The position numbers were made by a program, and so were the translations under genes. The notes beneath the pieces were generated by a model. It saw nothing but the letters and a program-made list of their open reading frames with translations, was not told where the DNA came from and searched no databases. A stretch of DNA of 64,000 bases from Acinetobacter sp. ANC 4558 (GTDB lineage Bacteria; Pseudomonadota; Gammaproteobacteria; Pseudomonadales; Moraxellaceae): NCBI RefSeq assembly GCF_002135375.1, contig NZ_NEGH01000002.1:62001-126000 (forward strand), in the 5' to 3' direction. Position 1 is the first letter of the stretch. Each line of letters opens with the position of its first letter. Below are positions 16,159 to 25,788 of this stretch, piece by piece.

Positions 16159-17877
16159 ATGCGTGTAGATGCAAAACAAGAAGGTCCACGCCAATCTATG
16201 TCTTGGTTACATACATGGGCCAGTTTAATTCTTGGATGGTTGCTCTATGCGATTTTCCTCACAGGAACATTAAGTTTCTTTCAAAATGAAATTACAGTAT
16301 GGATGAAACCAGAATTACACCAATCAATTCCTCAAAATTCACAAATTGATCAAACCAATGTGGCTTTGAAGTATCTACAAGAACATCATCCTGATGCTGG
16401 GGCTTGGAGAATTCAGCTTCCTAACACGCGCCAAAATACAACACTAATTACAATTCGAGAACAAGGTGAAGACCCGCGTTCAAGACGCGGTGGAACACGA
16501 ATTACCTTAGACAGTGCAACAGGTGAAGTTCTAGAAGCCCGTGATACACGTGGTGGTAGTTTCTTATATCGCTTTCACTTTGATTTATATGGCATGCCAC
16601 GAATTTGGGCACGCTGGATTGTCGGTATTGCAACTGTTCTCATGCTAGTGGCCATTATTAGTGGTGTCATTACACATAAAAAAATCTTTAAAGACTTTTT
16701 TACCTTCCGTTCTGGGAAAGGTCAACGATCTTGGTTAGATGCACATAATGCAACAGCAGTTTTTGCCTTACCTTTTCACATTATGATTACGTTCAGTGGA
16801 TTACTCCTCCTCACCTTTACCTTAATGCCATGGGGTATTGAACAAATCTATGAAAATAGAGGCGCTTTTTTACAAGAACAAAGTCGTGCGTTAACACAAA
16901 CGAAACAATCTGAAACAAATCAAGGAGAAGGTCGTCGAGGGCGGACGGCAAATGCTGAAAACGCTCAAGGACGTACTGAGGCTCGCGGTGAACGTCGCCG
17001 TGATCATGAACAAGAGGAAGCGCAACCTGCACCACTGACCAATATTACGCCAATTCTCGTTGAAACTCAGAAGGAATGGGGAACTAATCCGATTAGTAAT
17101 ATCAACATTATTGCACCCAATACCAATCAAGCCCAAATTGAACTTCGTGCATTAAACGGTGAAAGTGTTGCTTTCCGGAATATTTACGCAACATTAGAAT
17201 TTAATGGATTAACAGGTGAAAATATTACCGATAAAAATATGCAACTTAAAAATCCATCCATTCCGATGGCTATTTATAATGTGATTACAACACTTCATGA
17301 GGCAAGTGGCGTCAAACTCGCTTTACGCTGGTTATTGTTTCTCTCTGGTATTGTTGGAACGCTGATGGTTGCAACTGGCTTAATTTTATGGTGTGTTAAA
17401 CGTGCACCACAACAGCAAAAGCAAGGCTATAAATCTTTCGGTTATCGCTTGGTTGAAGTGATGAATATTGCTGCAATTATTGGTTTACCTATTGCCTGTG
17501 CAGCTTATTTTTATGCAAACCGCTTTATTCCAGTCCAGATGGAAATGCGCTTAGAATGGGAAATTCGAACATTCTTTATTGTTTGGTTATTGACTTTAAT
17601 CTATGCCTGCTTTAGAACGCATCGTCAAGCATGGCTTGAACTCCTCATTTTTGCAACAGTTGCATTCGCTCTACTGCCGTTCGTTAATTTTATGACTGGT
17701 GGTCAAGCTCTTTGGAATACCATTGCTCATGAGCAATGGGTCATTGCAAGCTTTGATTTGGCAATGTGGGTCCTCGCCCTACTTTTTGGTTATTCTTTTT
17801 ACAAAGTCAAAAATCATAAAGGCCTTCCAAATAAAAAAGCAAAAAATAATGCGCAAAAAGAGGAGTCTGACGTATGA
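16159..17877 (+). CDS. PepSY-associated membrane protein, PiuB-like
   Basis: 572 residues. The first membrane helix is in LHTWASLILGWLLYAIFLTG, a periplasmic PepSY region follows to about residue 145, then a helix near 155-172 and the HIMITFSGLLLL helix. A second periplasmic part and C-terminal helices follow (about 385-405, 430-455, 470-545). Histidines in the first helix and in the DAHNATAVFALPFH segment are candidate heme ligands. Between about 240 and 290 lies a charged linker rich in Arg, Glu and Gln (GRRGRTANAENAQGRTEARG). Family members are thought to act in reduction or release of siderophore iron. RBS TTAGGA; its stop overlaps the next start as ATGA. Confidence 0.88.
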   Translation: MRVDAKQEGPRQSMSWLHTWASLILGWLLYAIFLTGTLSFFQNEITVWMKPELHQSIPQNSQIDQTNVALKYLQEHHPDAGAWRIQLPNTRQNTTLITIREQGEDPRSRRGGTRITLDSATGEVLEARDTRGGSFLYRFHFDLYGMPRIWARWIVGIATVLMLVAIISGVITHKKIFKDFFTFRSGKGQRSWLDAHNATAVFALPFHIMITFSGLLLLTFTLMPWGIEQIYENRGAFLQEQSRALTQTKQSETNQGEGRRGRTANAENAQGRTEARGERRRDHEQEEAQPAPLTNITPILVETQKEWGTNPISNINIIAPNTNQAQIELRALNGESVAFRNIYATLEFNGLTGENITDKNMQLKNPSIPMAIYNVITTLHEASGVKLALRWLLFLSGIVGTLMVATGLILWCVKRAPQQQKQGYKSFGYRLVEVMNIAAIIGLPIACAAYFYANRFIPVQMEMRLEWEIRTFFIVWLLTLIYACFRTHRQAWLELLIFATVAFALLPFVNFMTGGQALWNTIAHEQWVIASFDLAMWVLALLFGYSFYKVKNHKGLPNKKAKNNAQKEESDV

Positions 17878-18212
17878 TTTTTTTCTTAATCATTTGGTCA
17901 ATTACAACGCTAGGCTGTTTCTCACTCGCAAGTTCAATGTCGAAGCATCAAAAGCAAATTTTTGGACATGAGCTCAATGTAAATCAAACCAGACTTGTTA
18001 CGATTATTGGTTGGATTCTACTCATCGTTTCTCTATTTTTCAGTGTATTACCTACAGCATTAAGTACAGGAATGAGTTATTGGGTAGGTGTACTCACCTT
18101 TGCTGCATTATTTGTGGGTTTAAGTTTAAGTTATTATGCACATAAAATTAAACTCATCGCCTTAGTCGTCTTGATCATAATGATACTGAGTGGTCTTCTC
18201 TATTTGTTCTAA
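17874..18212 (+). CDS. DUF3325 inner-membrane protein, iron-uptake operon
   Basis: 112 residues with four predicted helices (about 1-20, 40-60, 65-85, 90-112) and almost no soluble part, matching the DUF3325 family. The start overlaps the PepSY gene stop by four bases (ATGA), so translation is probably coupled. It is the last gene of the Fur-boxed operon, with a strong terminator after it. Probably a small subunit of the PepSY complex; function unproven. Confidence 0.85.
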   Translation: MIFFLIIWSITTLGCFSLASSMSKHQKQIFGHELNVNQTRLVTIIGWILLIVSLFFSVLPTALSTGMSYWVGVLTFAALFVGLSLSYYAHKIKLIALVVLIIMILSGLLYLF

Positions 18213-18225
18213 CTTTCATTTATTT

Positions 18226-18253
18226 AAAAGCCAATCTATTGATTGGCTTTTTT
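18226..18253 (+). terminator. intrinsic terminator after the DUF3325 gene
   Basis: GCCAATC (18230-18236), loop TATT, GATTGGC (18241-18247), then six T. Confidence 0.85.
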
Positions 18254-18300
18254 ATACTTTGGATTTACTCTATACACATTATCATTCTATATTTAATGTT

Positions 18301-18813
18301 ATGCCTAAACCTATTTCTCCTCCTACTGCACTCATGAATCTTGCAATTACAGGTCACGCCAAAGCGCAATTCGATCTGGCTGAACTTTATATGCAAAGTG
18401 AACATGAAGATGACAATATATTAGCAGAACAATGGGCGTTAAAATCTGCTGAAAATGGATATGTAGAAGCCATGTATTGGATCGGCGAAGGCTATACCGT
18501 TTATGCCAAAGAAGTTCAAGAAGAAAATAGTGAAGAGGCTAAAACATATTTTGAGCTTGCTTATTATTGGTTAAATCAAGCCAGCTTACAAAAGCATGCT
18601 TCTGCAACATTAGAGCTTGCTGGATATTACCGTCGTGGTGATGTTGTTGAAAAAGATATAACGAAATCTATTCACTATGTGACTCAAGCTGCAGAGCTTG
18701 GTGATATTCAAGCAATGCGTGACTTAGCCTGTATTTATGAGCATGGGCTAGGCATAGATATTGATGAAGAAAAAGCTGATTTTTGGAGTTTAAAAGCAAA
18801 GCAGTTTAGTTAA
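18301..18813 (+). CDS. Sel1-repeat (tetratricopeptide-like) protein
   Basis: 170 residues from ATG 18301 (MPKPISPPT). A frame extending to 18190 runs through the upstream terminator and is rejected. It contains about three to four Sel1 repeats with the A-x(2)-L-[AG]-x(2)-Y pattern, for example AQFDLAELYMQ, ATLELAGYYRRGDVV and AMRDLACIYEHGLGI, each followed by an A-x-x-W helix. There is no signal peptide, so it is likely cytoplasmic. Such repeats bind other proteins; the partner is unknown. It is a single-gene unit between two terminators. Confidence 0.85.
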   Translation: MPKPISPPTALMNLAITGHAKAQFDLAELYMQSEHEDDNILAEQWALKSAENGYVEAMYWIGEGYTVYAKEVQEENSEEAKTYFELAYYWLNQASLQKHASATLELAGYYRRGDVVEKDITKSIHYVTQAAELGDIQAMRDLACIYEHGLGIDIDEEKADFWSLKAKQFS

Positions 18814-18840
18814 TTTTTTGTATTTCTGAACTCATCAAAA

Positions 18841-18880
18841 ATAAGCAAACGAAGATCACTCTTCATCTTAGTTTGCTTAT
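18841..18880. terminator. bidirectional hairpin between Sel1 gene and pilus operon
   Basis: ATAAGCAAAC (18841-18850) pairs perfectly with GTTTGCTTAT (18871-18880); an inner AAGAT/ATCTT pair extends the stem. It lies between convergent genes. Confidence 0.65.
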
Positions 18881-18889
18881 GCAAAACAT

Positions 18890-19633
18890 TTAATATGTTT
18901 TTTGATCTATGGATTGCTCAAAGTCTACAATACGACCAAAATCATCAATCAGTGTTATTTTTATCTTTAATAAAAGTTCGGATGCTAAAATTTTGCGATT
19001 CAGGTCATAATTTTTAAATGAAAATGGCGCAACTAAAGTATTTATATTAGGAATTATCTTTGCTTTAACATTTAATGATTGATCAATTAATTTAACGTCT
19101 AATATAGAAAGATGATAAGGCGTTGGATTGGTGATCATCACATAACTTCCTTTTTCATCACTGAATATTCGTGTCCTAACCTGCTGTATGATCTCTTCAA
19201 TATTCATTTTTTTTAAATTTTTAGGTCTAAAAAAAAGCTTAATTTGTGTATTCATTGCCATATTTAAATAATGATGATCCGATCTATTATTGTCCAATAA
19301 GGGAATCTCATATAAATTTAACCAAAATACTGATTCACGATCTGAAGGTAATCCTGAACCATCATGAATCATTCGTATTGTATTGATCTCATTGGCTTCC
19401 ATTTTAAAAAAAGGCGGCACAATAATAAATGAATCTACATGTTTATTCGGACTTCCCTCACCGTGATCAACCCATGGCTGAAAAAGAATAGGATAAAGAT
19501 TGGCATTTGCTATTTTCAAAGCATGTTCACGTAAACCTTCATTGTAAATTATACGTGTTCCATTAATTACAATACCTGCAACAGTAGTATGGGCTTGCCA
19601 TAAAATAAAAATCATCAGTAAGCGAGCGATCAT
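18890..19633 (-). CDS. second pilus assembly chaperone (PapD-like)
   Basis: 247 residues, with a signal peptide to about TTVAG. Domain 1 begins with GIVINGTRIIYNEG (the conserved T-R-[VI]-I-[YF] chaperone strand) and holds VFWLNLYEIP, the F-W-L-N-x-x-E-[IV]-P signature. Domain 2 runs from about 135. It binds pilus subunits in the periplasm by donor-strand complementation. It is the last gene of the operon, 5 bases after the adhesin gene. A second, only distantly similar chaperone sits at the other end, so this one may be dedicated to the tip adhesin. Confidence 0.92.
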   Translation of the reverse strand: MIARLLMIFILWQAHTTVAGIVINGTRIIYNEGLREHALKIANANLYPILFQPWVDHGEGSPNKHVDSFIIVPPFFKMEANEINTIRMIHDGSGLPSDRESVFWLNLYEIPLLDNNRSDHHYLNMAMNTQIKLFFRPKNLKKMNIEEIIQQVRTRIFSDEKGSYVMITNPTPYHLSILDVKLIDQSLNVKAKIIPNINTLVAPFSFKNYDLNRKILASELLLKIKITLIDDFGRIVDFEQSIDQKTY

Positions 19634-19638
19634 CTTGG

Positions 19639-20934
19639 CTACTGCACCTTAACTAAAACATAAGCCGTTGACCTAACCTGTCCTGCTGTCACGGTTTCTG
19701 TCGTTCCTGTCAGCTTTTTTAGTGTGGCTGTAAATGTATGCACATAATTGGTATATCCAGATTCCGTACTGCCTATGCCCCGTCCCGTAACTCCTGATAA
19801 AACTGGATACCATCCAGATAATGCTCCAGACGCAATATAAGGTTGGCTAATAAAGTTCATTGTTTCATTGGTATTAGCATTACTTAGATAAATTCCAACA
19901 CCTTTGGCAATATTATTAGTCCCATAACGGTCGGATAGCAATGTTGAAACACCAGAATTACTATTGACCAGCCCCAAGTTAGTTGCTGCAGTAAGTGCTC
20001 CTTCTGACACCTGAAAACCAATTGCTGTCTGTCCTGGTGCAGTACCAGAGTTGACACTTGTAGAACACTCTATGAACACATTAAAATTACTTTGAGCGAC
20101 CTGATTATTATTGAGTTCACTGATACTCATGGCCTTAAATAAAACAAAAGGTGTCACATTTCTGGCAACACATGTAGGTTCATGTAATAAGGTATTCACA
20201 TTACGCATCCCATAACCAAAACCATTATTGACAGGCCAAAATCGAAAAAAAATATTAGAATCCTCACCCACATTATCGCTTACCAATCCTGGACCACGTA
20301 ATTGAATATATGAGTTTGGCTGTAGACAACTATAAATACCGGATGCAATTTGACCGGATGCCGTTGCACCACAAGAGCTACTCCCTGATCCAATTGTTGG
20401 TGCTAATCGACTAATACGGTATAATTCAGCATATAAAGGTGGAATATCCTGTAACCGAATATGAATTTTATTATTCCCTGCACGTAAAAAAGAACTAACT
20501 GGAACTGCTTTCCAAAATCTAGAGAGTGTCACACCACTCATACTTTGCTTAATACCGACATACTGAAAATAGGTTGCAAATGTATCTGGAACACCATCAT
20601 CTCTACCTAAATCCCAATAACCACCAACACGATCGTCACCATTGGTTGCAACTAAAAATTGAAGAAGTGGTAAATCTACTTCATCACAAATCCATAAAAC
20701 ACTCGATGCATTTGCTGAGTTAAAGGTATAGTTTGTCGATGGCACCACCGCACTTGCTAATAAAGTTCCCACTGGTTGTAAATATGTACTTGCAACGTTC
20801 ACTGTGCCAAATTTAATTAATGCTGTACGATCATCCCCAACTTGAGCAACGAACGTATTTGTACAGATTGCAAAAATATTGGTTGAAAATAAAATACACA
20901 GAAAAATAGATGCCTGAAATAATCTTATTTTCAT
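19639..20934 (-). CDS. chaperone-usher pilus tip adhesin
   Basis: 431 residues. The signal peptide ends near NIFA. The size is that of a two-domain tip adhesin. An N-terminal receptor-binding part (about 25-230, with Cys pairs including CNTF and CGATASGQIASGIYSC) precedes a C-terminal pilin domain (about 260-431) whose last strand is TAYVLVKVQ. The pilin domain holds a Cys pair at about 254/288. The position directly after the usher and the length fit FimH-like tip adhesins. The ligand is unknown. Base composition is less AT-rich than the upstream chaperone. Confidence 0.88.
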   Translation of the reverse strand: MKIRLFQASIFLCILFSTNIFAICTNTFVAQVGDDRTALIKFGTVNVASTYLQPVGTLLASAVVPSTNYTFNSANASSVLWICDEVDLPLLQFLVATNGDDRVGGYWDLGRDDGVPDTFATYFQYVGIKQSMSGVTLSRFWKAVPVSSFLRAGNNKIHIRLQDIPPLYAELYRISRLAPTIGSGSSSCGATASGQIASGIYSCLQPNSYIQLRGPGLVSDNVGEDSNIFFRFWPVNNGFGYGMRNVNTLLHEPTCVARNVTPFVLFKAMSISELNNNQVAQSNFNVFIECSTSVNSGTAPGQTAIGFQVSEGALTAATNLGLVNSNSGVSTLLSDRYGTNNIAKGVGIYLSNANTNETMNFISQPYIASGALSGWYPVLSGVTGRGIGSTESGYTNYVHTFTATLKKLTGTTETVTAGQVRSTAYVLVKVQ

Positions 20935-23496
20935 TTATTGTACTCCAGCACATATTTCAGTTAATCGAATAATCGGTTGCTCTTCGAGTTGATTTGGAAT
21001 TCGGTAATTGACATGGCATTTTTCCTGAGCTGAATCTCCCCAATCTACAGTTAAGATGCCTTGTACTTGATTTGTTCTGATATACATTTGTCCATTTTGT
21101 CCAACAATACCCAGTATTTCGTTTTTTTCATCACGTACAGTTGCACCAAATGGAATAAACTCACCAGATTGAAATCTTGACTGTATCAAGACTGGATAGC
21201 CTATTTTGGTATTAAACTTTACTTTGAGCGTTGCACCTGCATAAGGCACAATTTTATCTTTGGATGCTTCAACCTCTAATAAATACGATGTTCCTACTGG
21301 ATTTAAAGAAATTGTATTAAATTGATAAGGAGTTAATGAAGGTACTAAAGCATATCCTTTGTGATCTATTTTGATTCCAGATAAATTATTCACTTCCGCA
21401 CCATACGCGCCTTTCGCTTCAATTAAAGCAAAAGTGTCACTTAGATAGTGTCCGAATGTTATTCCGCCAGAATGAATCGCAAATGCACCTTGGATATTCC
21501 CAGATAGTTGCTGATAATGATTTGAAATTGATGTATTTATGTGAGTATTTACAGCAGTAAACTTTTTTCCTAAGCCGCCATTGAAGATCGTTCTATGTGA
21601 CTGATCCTCATAATTAACGCCCATGTAATAGTTGAATGGATTATGATCTCCAAAAAAACCAGAAAATGTCGTTTGATAAGACTGAATCTTTTGTGAGTTA
21701 TTTAAATAAGATGTAGCTAAGTTATGATTCGTACTTTTACGATTGAAACTTAATGGAATATTTAATGAAATACTGACTGATGTTTCAGGTTTCTTATTCT
21801 TCGTATTAAAAAAATTCTTATCTTGATTCAAATCATAATTAAGATTGAAATATTGTCTTATGAGTGAGATATTTAAATTTATACGATTATAAAATAATTG
21901 GCTGTAACCAAGTTGTAGCTGAATATTTTCATCACGCTTATGATGATATTGAGTTATAGAACCAGATAAGAATAGCGTTCCAAAACGACCAAAGGATTGA
22001 TTCATGGTCAAATCAAAACGGGAACTTTGCTGATCATGTCGAGGATTGTTATCAGTTACATTCTTCTTATTCATAGATCTTTGTTCTAAAACATGATTCA
22101 AATCTCGATAATTTTCAGTCGAATATTTATAAGCGGCTAAGCTTATGGTCGTCTGAGTTGTGGTAAAATTTTTACTGTAATTTAAACTTAACATCCAACC
22201 CAATAATGCATTTTTATTCAAATTTTCAGCATATGAATAAGTCATTGTAGAACCTAGAGCACCAAAATAATCGGTATAAGTGGTACCCAAAAGACCAGCA
22301 TAATAACCATCTGCAAAGCGCAAGCCCGAAATTAAAGTTGTTTTATTATTCAATCCATATTGAAAACTGCCATCAGTAAAAAAACTGTCCTCTCCAATAT
22401 TGTTTGTTTTACCAACATCAATATTATATTTAAATGCTTTGGGTCTTAAGGATTGAGGAACTGCAGAAAATGGCACAGTAAATTCAGAGATATTTCCGTT
22501 GGCTTCTTCAATTTGGACGAATAAATCACCATTCAAACTTGTAGGAGATAAATCATTAATGGTAAATCCACCTGCAGCAACAGAGGTTTCATAAATTTTT
22601 TGCTTATTTTGATAAATTGAAACTTTTGCATGCGTATTTGCGACCCCTTTAATGGTTGGCGCATAACCACGCATTGATTGCGGCAACATTCTATCGTCTG
22701 AACTCAAATTAAATCCGATAAAACGAAGACCAGAGAAAAATCGCCCCGATGTATATGTTTGACCAAAGAGAAGATTACCTTTAATTTGTTCAATCGGTCT
22801 GGTAATAATGCTGCGTGTATTTTGCCAATTTACTTCATTTTTATTCCTATAACTTAGGTTAGAATACTGTCTATATTGCCATTTACCAAAATTCATCCCT
22901 CCATTAAAAGATATGAAACCTGAGTTCTGATTTCGAGTTATATCATTATGCTTTATTGAAGAATGATAATAATTGGTCATATAATTTAAAAATGCAATGC
23001 GATCTCCATCATTCCAAACATCAGGATTTATATATCCTTGTGGTAAGTTAATTAAATGATTTTGTGGAATTAAAATATTTATACTCAATATATTTAAATT
23101 AAATTTAATATCACTATTAATATAATCAGTCAAAAATATACATTTTTCTTTTTTATTTTTTATTTCTTTTAATGAAACAGACTTAATTCTCATTGAATTG
23201 ATTAACTCCATAGAAAAGCATGGCTGAATTTTGTCATCACTCATAGCTTTAAAGTATACTTCTTTACGGATTAAATATTCACCATTTACATAAATATCAA
23301 CATTATAAAAACCAGAGTTATAATCATTATTACTAATTTTTTTTAATATTTTAATTGTTTCACTTGATTGTCCTTTAAAAAGAGAATCATCTAATATATA
23401 TTGGTCATTATTTCTAATCTCATAAGCATATGAAATCTTAAAATGTATGATTAAAAAAAACCATGAAATAGTTATTATATTATTTTTAAAATTCAT
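20935..23496 (-). CDS. outer-membrane usher (FimD/PapC family)
   Basis: 853 residues, a full-length usher with a signal peptide, an N-terminal chaperone-binding domain (to about 145) and a barrel. The barrel has the plug near SVAAGGFTINDLSPTSLNGD and the family segment GYAPTIKGVANTHAKVSIYQ. C-terminal domains carry the paired cysteines CHVNYRIPNQ and TEICAGVQ. It secretes and orders pilus subunits. The stop abuts the adhesin start. The first 150 codons are strikingly AT-rich with many Ile, Asn and Lys codons, more so than the barrel. Confidence 0.95.
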   Translation of the reverse strand: MNFKNNIITISWFFLIIHFKISYAYEIRNNDQYILDDSLFKGQSSETIKILKKISNNDYNSGFYNVDIYVNGEYLIRKEVYFKAMSDDKIQPCFSMELINSMRIKSVSLKEIKNKKEKCIFLTDYINSDIKFNLNILSINILIPQNHLINLPQGYINPDVWNDGDRIAFLNYMTNYYHSSIKHNDITRNQNSGFISFNGGMNFGKWQYRQYSNLSYRNKNEVNWQNTRSIITRPIEQIKGNLLFGQTYTSGRFFSGLRFIGFNLSSDDRMLPQSMRGYAPTIKGVANTHAKVSIYQNKQKIYETSVAAGGFTINDLSPTSLNGDLFVQIEEANGNISEFTVPFSAVPQSLRPKAFKYNIDVGKTNNIGEDSFFTDGSFQYGLNNKTTLISGLRFADGYYAGLLGTTYTDYFGALGSTMTYSYAENLNKNALLGWMLSLNYSKNFTTTQTTISLAAYKYSTENYRDLNHVLEQRSMNKKNVTDNNPRHDQQSSRFDLTMNQSFGRFGTLFLSGSITQYHHKRDENIQLQLGYSQLFYNRINLNISLIRQYFNLNYDLNQDKNFFNTKNKKPETSVSISLNIPLSFNRKSTNHNLATSYLNNSQKIQSYQTTFSGFFGDHNPFNYYMGVNYEDQSHRTIFNGGLGKKFTAVNTHINTSISNHYQQLSGNIQGAFAIHSGGITFGHYLSDTFALIEAKGAYGAEVNNLSGIKIDHKGYALVPSLTPYQFNTISLNPVGTSYLLEVEASKDKIVPYAGATLKVKFNTKIGYPVLIQSRFQSGEFIPFGATVRDEKNEILGIVGQNGQMYIRTNQVQGILTVDWGDSAQEKCHVNYRIPNQLEEQPIIRLTEICAGVQ

Positions 23497-23508
23497 GACA
23501 AAACATAC

Positions 23509-24225
23509 CTATTTTTCACTTATTCTTTTTACATGATTTACCACAGCACCATAATCATTAATAGTTGAAAATCTAACTTCTGATATTTTATTTATAGTGA
23601 AATCAATAATCCATTTTTCAGAACTTTGTGGTGAAATCATTTTATGATCATTTACAAAAATAAAACTATCTTGATTACCCACTTCTATTTTATTAAAATT
23701 AATATAATAATTAGATGGATTATTAACAACTAGCAAATATTTATCATTATTTTTTTCTATTTTAAATATTAGACTATTTATACTTTCATCAGAGTTTCCA
23801 ATTAATTCTTTCGGTCTATAAAATATTTTAACTCTATTTTTAAATAAAATATAAAGATGACTATTTTTCAAACTACTTTCTTTAATCATCGGTATTTCCA
23901 TAAAGTTAAGAAAAAATAGACTTTCTTTATTTAAAGGAATTTTATCTGTATCTAAAAAAATAAGCCGTACAGATTGACCTGTATACTCAATCATCTTAAA
24001 TATTTTGGGTGTAATTACAAAAGATTGATCTGGACTATTAATCGTTGAATTTTCATCCCCCTTATCAATCCATACCTGTACAATGCTTGGAATTTTGCTT
24101 TTGCTCTGAAAATAGATTGTTTTTTCTTTCTTCCCTTCATTAAAAATTATTCTTGTACCCGTTAATGTTACTCCTGAATATGTTATAGAAAGAATATTAA
24201 GCCAAATAAAAAAAAGTAACTTCAT
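23509..24225 (-). CDS. pilus assembly chaperone (PapD-like)
   Basis: 238 residues from ATG 24225 (MKLLFFIW); four codons more are possible at 24237. There is a short signal peptide, then GVTLTGTRIIFNEGKKEKTI and FFLNFMEIP, the two PapD-family signatures, with domain 2 from about 130. Unusually rich in Lys, Ile, Asn and Ser from AT-rich codons. It lies between the pilin and the usher genes, the usual place for the main chaperone. Confidence 0.9.
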   Translation of the reverse strand: MKLLFFIWLNILSITYSGVTLTGTRIIFNEGKKEKTIYFQSKSKIPSIVQVWIDKGDENSTINSPDQSFVITPKIFKMIEYTGQSVRLIFLDTDKIPLNKESLFFLNFMEIPMIKESSLKNSHLYILFKNRVKIFYRPKELIGNSDESINSLIFKIEKNNDKYLLVVNNPSNYYINFNKIEVGNQDSFIFVNDHKMISPQSSEKWIIDFTINKISEVRFSTINDYGAVVNHVKRISEK

Positions 24226-24299
24226 TAATAATTCCACTTTTATATTATTAAAAAATAATCAAATAGGGTTTATTCATTATAAATAAACCCTTAAAATAA

Positions 24300-24806
24300 T
24301 TATTGATAAGTAATTGTATATTCAGCAGTTGCTTTTACGATACCAGCTCTAATAGGGGTACCAGTAGATTTATACTGTACACCCAAAGTTGCAGAATTAT
24401 TGGTAGGTGTAATTGCTATTCTGGTTGGACCAGATAAAACGACAGCAACACCATTTGAATCTAATATTTCTAATCCGATATTATTTGCAGCTGTAGTTCC
24501 TGATGCTATATTTCCTAAAATACCAGCAGTAACACTATAACCTGCCAATATAATACCTTTTACAGATGTGCAACTACCGGCAAAACCAATATTAAAATTA
24601 GTTTTTCCTGCTGTTGTTACAGTACCTGTAAATATTGATGCAAGCACAGGAGCTAAAAGTACTGTACCATTTTCATTACCATTTATTGTTGGTACACATG
24701 TTTCAGTACTTACTTCTCCTGAAAATTGAATTGTTGGTGCTGCCATCACTAAGCTTGATAAACTAAAAACTAATGTACTCACTAACACTAATAATATATT
24801 TTTCAT
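24300..24806 (-). CDS. type 1-like fimbrial major pilin
   Basis: 168 residues from ATG 24806. In-frame ATGs at 24809 and 24824 and a frame to 24872 exist; 24806 has AGAG 7-8 bases upstream. The signal peptide ends at VMAAP. The mature pilin begins PTIQFSGEVSTETC, with Cys pair about 37/78 (STETCVPTI and GSCTSV), and ends in the alternating strand ATAEYTITYQ with a penultimate Tyr, as in FimA/PapA-type subunits. It is the first gene of the operon and the probable shaft subunit. A 75-base gap to the chaperone may allow differential expression. Confidence 0.9.
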   Translation of the reverse strand: MKNILLVLVSTLVFSLSSLVMAAPTIQFSGEVSTETCVPTINGNENGTVLLAPVLASIFTGTVTTAGKTNFNIGFAGSCTSVKGIILAGYSVTAGILGNIASGTTAANNIGLEILDSNGVAVVLSGPTRIAITPTNNSATLGVQYKSTGTPIRAGIVKATAEYTITYQ

Positions 24807-24872
24807 CATATTTCTCTTTGTCATGTGATTTAAAATTAATCTTTTTAAAATAAATTTGATATAAATTAACAT

Positions 24873-25788
24873 ATTTATTTTTATTTAATTTTATAATTGA
24901 TAGACAATAATAAAAAATTATATTATTTTTATAATTTTAATCAAAATCTATATAAAAATTATTATTAATCAATTTTTTAACATTATTATCTGTTATAAAA
25001 TTTCAACCCAATTTATTGGTGATATAAAAATCTTCAAATAAATCTATTTTTAAATTTTATCCAATCAATCATATCAATAATTATTTTTATTTTATAAACT
25101 TCAATAATTTTATTAAAATACTTATTCCAAAAATTCAAACTTATAAAATTAAATATAATAACAAATTAATAAAACTGATCGGATTAATTAAAAAACCTTA
25201 TTGTTTTTTATTTAAATAAAATAGGAAATTTTATTTATTCAGATGAAAATTGAGGATAATCTGGCATAAAATTTTGATGAAATACTACAACCAAATGTCA
25301 TGATAAAATTGATTTTAATTGATGAATCTGTACCAAAAACTGTGCACCACCTCCCTCTTCATCATATCTATTCATTGGATTAATCGCTAATCCTAATAAT
25401 TAAACTGTGATACTTAAATAAGTACCTAATAAACCTGAATTACGAAGCGTAGAAGTTTTAATGAGTTCTGTACCATCCTCATCAGTTGATGAAAGACATC
25501 ATCCTAAAAATTTTTAGATTTTTTACTTACGTGATGTTAAGAATCGAATCTCTCATTAAGGTTCTCCCATTTAATCACTCTACTAGAATATATTTCACCA
25601 TAAAAATCCAACATAAATAATATAAATAACATGTAAAAAATAACAATTTATTTACATATATATCATAAATAAAAATCAAATAATAATCATATAAATACTT
25701 TCTAATCATAAAGATAAGATAAGCCCCAAATACAAACATCATTTTTTTATCAAAAAGGATTGTTTTATTTAAACAGAAGGAATCTTGT
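24873..25788. other. long AT-rich gap upstream of pilus operon and autotransporter
   Basis: No intact gene in about 900 bases. The left half is extremely AT-rich, typical of promoter regions silenced by H-NS-like proteins. A decaying minus-strand frame lies at 25240-25500. The right end holds the autotransporter promoter, with RBS AGAAGGA just before 25789. Confidence 0.45.
25240..25500 (-). pseudogene. degenerate protein-coding remnant, family not recognised
   Basis: On the minus strand one frame reads SSTDEDGTELIKTSTLRNSG then LLGTYLSITV, a stop, and LLGLAINPMNRYDEEGGGAQ then FLVQIHQLKSILS and another stop. The amino-acid texture is protein-like across the stops, so this looks like a dead gene end. 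I cannot name the family. Confidence 0.3.

Noticed and set aside
18190..18300. Longer N-terminus for the Sel1 protein
   Set aside because: The extension passes through the DUF3325 gene end and a strong terminator; ATG 18301 gives the normal domain start.
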